Below are positions 59,459 to 64,000 of a stretch of 64,000 nt of DNA, piece after piece. Each line of letters opens with the position of its first letter. The first letter of the stretch is position 1. The notes under the pieces are model-generated. The model did not search any database and was not told the DNA's origin. It saw only the letters and a program-made list of their open reading frames with translations. Source of the stretch: Gimesia sp. (GTDB lineage: Bacteria > Planctomycetota > Planctomycetia > Planctomycetales > Planctomycetaceae); NCBI GenBank assembly GCA_002706765.1, contig PAJV01000004.1:91317-155316 (forward strand), read 5' to 3'. Both the position numbers and the translations under genes were made by a program.

Positions 59459-59670
59459 CCTGTTCAAAATAGCTTAGACAATTATTTATTGAGTAGATTG
59501 AGTGACGAATCTATCGATTTTCACTGTGATCGCAGTGTAGGCACAACTGGTTTCCCGCTTTCAGACTTCAGAACGACGAAACTATTGCAGCTGGGATTTT
59601 GGTTTGATACACTCCCTGTCCGCTGTGTTGTCAATTTACCGAAGTCTCTGTATATTCAAGTCTTCAATCG

Positions 59671-59699
59671 TTGACTTTCAACGTGAAAAACAGCATAAA
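59671..59699 (+). promoter_or_regulatory. Candidate promoter of tRNA-Ser
   Basis: TTGACT (59671-59676) and CATAAA (59694-59699) are 17 bases apart, 5/6 and 4/6 matches. The predicted start near 59706 is about 35 bases before the tRNA gene. Confidence 0.5.
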
Positions 59700-59740
59700 G
59701 AGTGCTGATTGTCGCCATTGTGTGGCATTCCAAGCATACA

Positions 59741-59829
59741 GGAGAGATGGCAGAGTGGCCGAATGCGCCGGTTTGCTAAACCGGTGAGCCGTGCAAACGG
59801 TTCCACGGGTTCGAATCCCGTTCTCTCCG
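59741..59829 (+). tRNA. tRNA-Ser (anticodon GCT)
   Basis: The acceptor arms GGAGAGA (59741-59747) and TCTCTCC (59822-59828) pair fully. The anticodon arm CCGGT/ACCGG holds loop TTGCTAA with anticodon GCT at 59775-59777, reading AGC and AGT. A long variable arm is present, as expected for serine, and the T arm ACGGG-TTCGAAT-CCCGT is perfect. The 3' CCA is not encoded. A tyrosine recombinase gene follows within 200 bases, so the 3' end of this tRNA is a likely attachment site. Confidence 0.97.
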
Positions 59830-60012
59830 TATTCAAATCTATGGTCGTTGTAAACACTTATTTATCAGTGATTTGCAACGACCATTTTTTTTGACACAGT
59901 CAACTGTGACAAAAACTGTGACAAAACTGCGGTCAATAAACTCACGAATTTCAAAGATTCTCAGTCCTCCAACGCCTACTCCAAATGTGATTCGACGGAA
60001 CACCCGTCGAAC

Positions 60013-61200
60013 TTATCCAATAAAATTTAATGTATCCATGCGTCGTTTTGCTTCGGCATCATGTAGATGATAATAATGCTGTACCATCTCGCTGCTTCGA
60101 TGCCCAAGCCACCTCATTACCATGTTTTCCGGAATCCCACTATTAGCACAGGTAGAGCAGAAGTAATGCCGAAAGCTATGGGGACGGCCATCAGCAAAGC
60201 CAATTTCATCCTCACCCTGGGGAAACTTTTTTGCTAACGGTTTAATTACATCCCGAATCAAAATAAGTCGTACTGTATCTGGTTTGAGCTGTCCACCTCG
60301 AGGTCCACGAAAAACATTTCCTGAACGATTAGGCATTTTATGGAACACTTCCATCAGCGTTGAGTTTATTGGAAAAGATCGGTTATAACCAGATTTCGTT
60401 GTCCTTTTACTGGCCTTGGATTTTTTCTTTATCATAGTCTCATCTGTTAAACGCAATATTCCTTCTTCTAGATCAATATCAGACCATCGAAGAGAGGCTA
60501 ATTCGCTGATTCGCAAACCGGTGCAAGCAAGACAGATTATAATATCCCCTAGCCAGTTTAAAGCTTTGTTTTTGCGACAGTACTTTACCATCACTGCTAC
60601 TTCTGTCTGCTTCCAGCAATAGGTTGAAGTTCCTTGCGCCTTTGGGAGCGATAAATCAATGGCTTTTCCATTCGGTAGAAGCTCCTCTTTAATCAACCAA
60701 TTGATGATTTGTTTAATCGTATTTACTTCAAGATATATTGTGCGGAAGGCATAGTCTTTACTTTCTAGATAAGCGGCATATCTTTTTAAAAGCTTGACAT
60801 CGACTTGATCCCAGCAGGATATTTGTTCTAATTCACAAAACTTGATGAATTTATCAAGTACTGCTCTGTAGCGTTTTTGGCTGCTTTGTCTGATTCCACC
60901 AGTGAGAAGCGAACTCGATATGTCTGCTTCGTAGTGTTGACGGCCTTCTAAGAGAGATAAAGATCGTTTTTCCTGACGGTCAAGTTCATCAACATCGAGA
61001 AGTCCATGCTCGACGGCTTTGATTCTGTCGAGTTCATAAACTGCATCTATCGCTTCCTCGTAAATCGATGTTCCTAGTGAGTGACGGCCAACATTAATTG
61101 TGTTTGAACGTCCGTCTGCTTGGTATGTCTTTCCTCTTTGAGAAATCACCCAAATGAAATATTTCAATTTGATTTTTTGATTTTTACGCTTTCGTGGCAT
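60013..61200 (-). CDS. Tyrosine recombinase (island integrase)
   Basis: A 395-residue site-specific recombinase. The core-binding domain (about 70-160, QKRYRAVLDKFIKFCELEQISCWD) is followed by the catalytic domain with Arg in CTGLRISELASLRW, Lys in the beta-hairpin, HSFRHYF, GHRSSEMVQHYYHL with the His and the nucleophile Tyr. The ATG at 61200 starts MPRKRKNQK and lies just after the stop of the small HTH gene. It faces the tRNA-Ser gene, the usual position next to the attachment site. Codon use is more AT-rich than in the chromosomal genes to the left. Confidence 0.93.
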   Translation of the reverse strand: MPRKRKNQKIKLKYFIWVISQRGKTYQADGRSNTINVGRHSLGTSIYEEAIDAVYELDRIKAVEHGLLDVDELDRQEKRSLSLLEGRQHYEADISSSLLTGGIRQSSQKRYRAVLDKFIKFCELEQISCWDQVDVKLLKRYAAYLESKDYAFRTIYLEVNTIKQIINWLIKEELLPNGKAIDLSLPKAQGTSTYCWKQTEVAVMVKYCRKNKALNWLGDIIICLACTGLRISELASLRWSDIDLEEGILRLTDETMIKKKSKASKRTTKSGYNRSFPINSTLMEVFHKMPNRSGNVFRGPRGGQLKPDTVRLILIRDVIKPLAKKFPQGEDEIGFADGRPHSFRHYFCSTCANSGIPENMVMRWLGHRSSEMVQHYYHLHDAEAKRRMDTLNFIG

Positions 61201-61207
61201 AGAATTC

Positions 61208-61519
61208 TCACTTTTTGCTTTTACGATTTTTGTGTTTTTTCTTCCAGGCAGGTTCCGGACCAAATGTCTTGGTCCCTGGCTTATTCGCGCGTGGTGGTGG
61301 GGGCGAATTTTCTGAAGGGATTTTTCCTGAGGAATTCAGGGCGTTTCGGGGGATAAGAATTCGACAGCGAAAACCGCCCGGCTGGATAAAAGGGAGTCGC
61401 CCTGAATTGAGATAGCGGCGAACAGTTAGGGTCGAAAGACCACTAGATAACGCAAACTCTTTTGGAGAAAGGAATTCTGGATCGGAGAGAGTTGCGTCTG
61501 CGTGATTCATCAATGGCAT
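61208..61519 (-). CDS. Small HTH protein, probable excisionase
   Basis: A 103-residue protein with a MerR/excisionase-type winged helix (FLSPKEFALSSGLSTLTVRRYLNSGRLPFI) and the wing segment GGFRCRILIPRNAL. The C-terminal half is Pro/Lys-rich and probably disordered. It ends seven bases before the integrase start and so forms a two-gene unit with it. This gene order (xis then int) is typical of integrated islands. Whether it promotes excision is inferred. Confidence 0.78.
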   Translation of the reverse strand: MPLMNHADATLSDPEFLSPKEFALSSGLSTLTVRRYLNSGRLPFIQPGGFRCRILIPRNALNSSGKIPSENSPPPPRANKPGTKTFGPEPAWKKKHKNRKSKK

Positions 61520-61582
61520 CCGGTAGTTTTTAGAAGGAATGAAATACTTTCACCCTCTACCGGTTACCAATTAGTGTAGACG

Positions 61583-62770
61583 TTATTTTTCGATCTCACT
61601 TGTCCTGGAACGCATCCAAGTGAGTGTCTCTATTAATACTGGATTTTCAGTTTCAACACCTAGTCTCTCATGGATCTCTTTATCGCTCAGTCCTTGTCCA
61701 ATAAATGATTTGAGCTCCGCCATTAATTCAACATAAGTTAACTCATACTCATCGGTTCGGGTGACCTGATTGAGGAAGTCAATCTCCGCACCAAGTATTG
61801 ACTCGGGAACCGGGCGTGGTGTACGGGATTTTCTCGGTCGTAGCTGGCTAACAACGCTGTGTTCAAAATTGAATAGATTCAGCTTGAAAACGCCCATTGT
61901 GTTCCACCACAACTCGGGAGAATATGGTTTTCCGATTATCAGTTCGAATGCACTTCGATAATGGTTACTAACTGTGGTAAGTGGGGAACTTTGCTCTTTG
62001 GCAATTTCTTTGAAGGTTCGCTCTTGAGAAACGTCATAAGTCCCTTCGTTTGAAAATCCTTCACGCAGATCCCACACATCTAAGTACTTTATGTTTTTGT
62101 CTGAGCGGTCTCTCTGCTCTTTCAGTTCACGTTTATTTTTCCATTGTGCATGCAGGTCCTTGATTGCCTCACTGATTAGACGCTGAGACGCAGCCGGATT
62201 AACCGAAACCAGTGGTTCATCAGGAAAAGAGTCAAGTGCATCGCATTTGTACGATATCAATTTGGATAGACTTTTGTCTCGACTTTGCTTTTCTTTATCG
62301 TTTTTTTCACCAGAGGCTTCGATCAGATATAGGCCTAATTCCCCGAGGGTACTCTCAGGTAATGTTGCCAATAAAATACCAGCCATTCCCCGTAGAGTGA
62401 TAGGATGGACTGCGCCAGATAGCCATGCTTTATTGAGTTCAGATTCGCCTAGCTTAGAAAATGGAGTACTCGGGTCGGGAGGTTCTCCGGAAATTCCGAT
62501 CAGAGCCAAAAGTTCAACCGCTGATTCACGTTTTAATTGCTCAAATGGATTTGTTGATATAGTTTCTTTTCGATAGAAGTCTGCGGAGTCTTTCCAAAGT
62601 CTTTGATAAAAGGGGTGACGCCGAGTCACTTCCCACCTCATCGGGATTGATAAAGATCTCAACTGAAACGGCTCACGTTTTATTGATTCTAGTGATAGAA
62701 TCAGCGGTCGTATAAAACGAATGAAGTCGAAGGAGTCTTTTTGATTTTGAGCGTTGTCGGATGATTGCAT
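61583..62770 (-). CDS. Unknown protein of the tRNA-Ser island
   Basis: I do not recognise this 395-residue protein. It has no signal peptide or membrane helix. The region KEIAKEQSSPLTTVSNHYRSAFELI at about 255-280 could be a helix-turn-helix of sigma-region-4 type, and GLSDKEIHERLGV near 370 could be a second one. The first half is helical with a charged Lys/Asp-rich part around 190-200. It is on the same strand as the excisionase-like gene, 63 bases upstream of its start, so it may be the third gene of the integration unit, for example a regulator or replication-linked protein. Confidence 0.6.
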   Translation of the reverse strand: MQSSDNAQNQKDSFDFIRFIRPLILSLESIKREPFQLRSLSIPMRWEVTRRHPFYQRLWKDSADFYRKETISTNPFEQLKRESAVELLALIGISGEPPDPSTPFSKLGESELNKAWLSGAVHPITLRGMAGILLATLPESTLGELGLYLIEASGEKNDKEKQSRDKSLSKLISYKCDALDSFPDEPLVSVNPAASQRLISEAIKDLHAQWKNKRELKEQRDRSDKNIKYLDVWDLREGFSNEGTYDVSQERTFKEIAKEQSSPLTTVSNHYRSAFELIIGKPYSPELWWNTMGVFKLNLFNFEHSVVSQLRPRKSRTPRPVPESILGAEIDFLNQVTRTDEYELTYVELMAELKSFIGQGLSDKEIHERLGVETENPVLIETLTWMRSRTSEIEK

Positions 62771-63331
62771 GACGACAGTACCTATCTAGTCCGTGATTGA
62801 CACCAGATGTTAACCACTTGCAGAAAACTGATTAACTGCATATTGCAGAAGACAATAAATGATGTTTAAAGTTTTAGTGCAGACCTGGCGAGTTCGATTG
62901 GCAATTTCCAATAGCTGTGTCTGCTTTGTCTTCTGACGGCTAATCAGGTTTCTCCTTATGTATTATGACACGAAAACCTACGAAATTTAGGTAATCGCTA
63001 TCAGTAAATCAAACTTACTATTTTAAAAGTGCTGAAAATAATAAGCAGTCTGTAATCTAGTACTTTTAATATTTTTTATTTGCTTGCTTTTATATTTCGA
63101 TAATGTATTATGATGCGTTTTTCCCATAATTTAGATTAACACTGCTGCTGATAAGTATAATGCAATTAAGAAAGAGACGATGAGGCAAAAAGTTGACTGC
63201 CACGGAGTAAGAAACTGAAAACCTTTACTTCAGTCAGCTAAATATTGCCAGTTACCAGTGCTGAAAATTCGATATGTCCCTGGATGCTGCCGCTATGTGA
63301 GGTGGCCCTTGGGTTAAATGAAGCAAAGTGA
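62771..63331. other. AT-rich intergenic region in the island
   Basis: About 560 bases, clearly AT-richer than the chromosome to the left, with T-rich runs near 63065-63100. It contains no gene I can support. It may hold the promoter of the 395-residue gene. I saw no attachment-site copy of the tRNA end here. Confidence 0.4.
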
Positions 63332-64000
63332 TCACTCAACTCCGGCTGAATCCGGATGAGGCAAGTTCTGGGGCTCATGTGGAGTATCAAATACGCGCAC
63401 AGTGACAAATACTGTCAACCATGCTATCAATAGACCCAGAAAGAGATACCGTGAAATGAGGACATTATAGAGGCTGTGTAGGGACATCGAAGCGATCACC
63501 GAAATTAGAATCAAAAACGTATATTCAAAGATGTCTGTTGGTGGATTATGAGACTGATCATCCGGATTTTCTGTGAGATGATAAAAACAGGCAGCTGAAA
63601 TTACCGTCCAACAGCCATGCAGCATTGCTACCGAGAAGAAACGAAGCAAATAGATAGAGAGCGGCATTTCCAGAGGCTGATACACTTGGGAGTGGTACAG
63701 CACTCCCTCCACAATTCCAAATCCGAGCCCTGACATGGCTCCAGTAAACAACACGTTTTTCCGCCTCCCTTCCCCAGCGCAATTAGCCATGAACATTACG
63801 GGAACGAGTTTCAGCACTTCCTCGCATAAAGCGACACTCGAGAACATCGCAATTAATTGATAAAAGAAGGGAAGGCTCGCCCCCAGATCTTCAGGGGAGA
63901 GTTGGTTGTAGCCATTTCCGATCAACCAGGTCAGGCAGAAAAATAGTTTGAAACGCCCTTCACCGCCCTTCATGACCTCCGAAAAAGTGACTCCAGCATA
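63332..64000 (-). CDS. PrsW-family intramembrane protease-like protein, 5' end uncertain
   Basis: A membrane protein of at least 213 residues with six or more helices. The PrsW-type motifs are present: CEEVLKLVPVMF (EExxK), GLGFGIVEGVLYH (second Glu) and LHGCWTVISAACFYH (His). These proteins are membrane metalloproteases that can cut anti-sigma factors; others of the family act as transporters or chaperones. An ATG at 63973 has GGAGG only two bases before it, which is too close. The frame stays open to the window end, so the gene probably starts outside. Some of the usual first helices would then be missing here. Confidence 0.75.
   Translation of the reverse strand, partial: YAGVTFSEVMKGGEGRFKLFFCLTWLIGNGYNQLSPEDLGASLPFFYQLIAMFSSVALCEEVLKLVPVMFMANCAGEGRRKNVLFTGAMSGLGFGIVEGVLYHSQVYQPLEMPLSIYLLRFFSVAMLHGCWTVISAACFYHLTENPDDQSHNPPTDIFEYTFLILISVIASMSLHSLYNVLISRYLFLGLLIAWLTVFVTVRVFDTPHEPQNLPHPDSAGVE

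Noticed and set aside
59709-59894. 61-codon open frame across the tRNA gene
   Set aside because: It runs through the tRNA-Ser cloverleaf and cannot be a real protein gene.

Overview
The window looks like chromosomal DNA of a planctomycete, probably close to Gimesia. This rests on gene content, not on a marker gene: a DUF1501 protein beside a 1,030-residue PSD1/DUF1549/DUF1553 cytochrome protein, an extracellular sulfatase, a redoxin/cytochrome c/copper-oxygenase fusion, the futalosine menaquinone genes, and a bacterial microcompartment (BMC) operon of the Planctomycetes-Verrucomicrobia (Pvm) type. Base composition is near 50% GC over most of the window and falls in the last 4 kb.

Layout. 1-5.4 kb: the 3' part of fmt, a zinc-protease-like lipoprotein, a UbiA-type prenyltransferase next to mqnE, a VOC protein and a small membrane protein. 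5.4-10.6 kb: a long coiled-coil protein, trxA with a clear terminator, an exported OB-fold-like protein, purN, and a frameshifted lipoprotein with a short TolC-like segment. 11.0-21.7 kb: a 13-gene BMC operon ending in a hairpin terminator. 21.8-27.8 kb: a YfhO-type membrane protein, an FHA protein, an NTF2-like exported protein, and a DUF58/MoxR pair. 28.0-34.1 kb: a flagellar block on the minus strand (flhA, flhF, flhG, a small membrane protein, fliA). 34.3-45.1 kb: the DUF1501/PSD1 pair, a methyltransferase, a degenerate prepilin-peptidase homologue and planctomycete-type exported proteins. 45.2-59.5 kb: rseP-dxr, ftsH with a LOG-family gene, acpS, the fusion protein, the sulfatase, sthA, a Uma2 protein, a GNAT enzyme and rfbD. 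59.7-64 kb: tRNA-Ser(GCT) followed by a tyrosine recombinase, a probable excisionase and AT-richer unknown genes, which is the typical start of an integrated island running out of the window.

How the BMC genes work together. A DeoR regulator leads the operon. Two BMC-H and three BMC-P proteins can build the shell; no trimeric BMC-T gene is present. A class II aldolase should release lactaldehyde from L-fuculose- or L-rhamnulose-1-phosphate. An acylating aldehyde dehydrogenase would make lactyl-CoA, PduL would make the acyl phosphate, and an acetate-kinase homologue would recover ATP. A lactate/malate dehydrogenase homologue may rebalance NAD. This scheme follows the Pvm compartment described in Planctopirus limnophila. 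Less explained parts are the kinase with a changed acyl-binding site, a degenerate RpiB-like protein with a cargo helix, a four-helix membrane protein inside the operon, and a class-I-aldolase-like protein at its 3' end. These are the best candidates for undescribed biology in the window.
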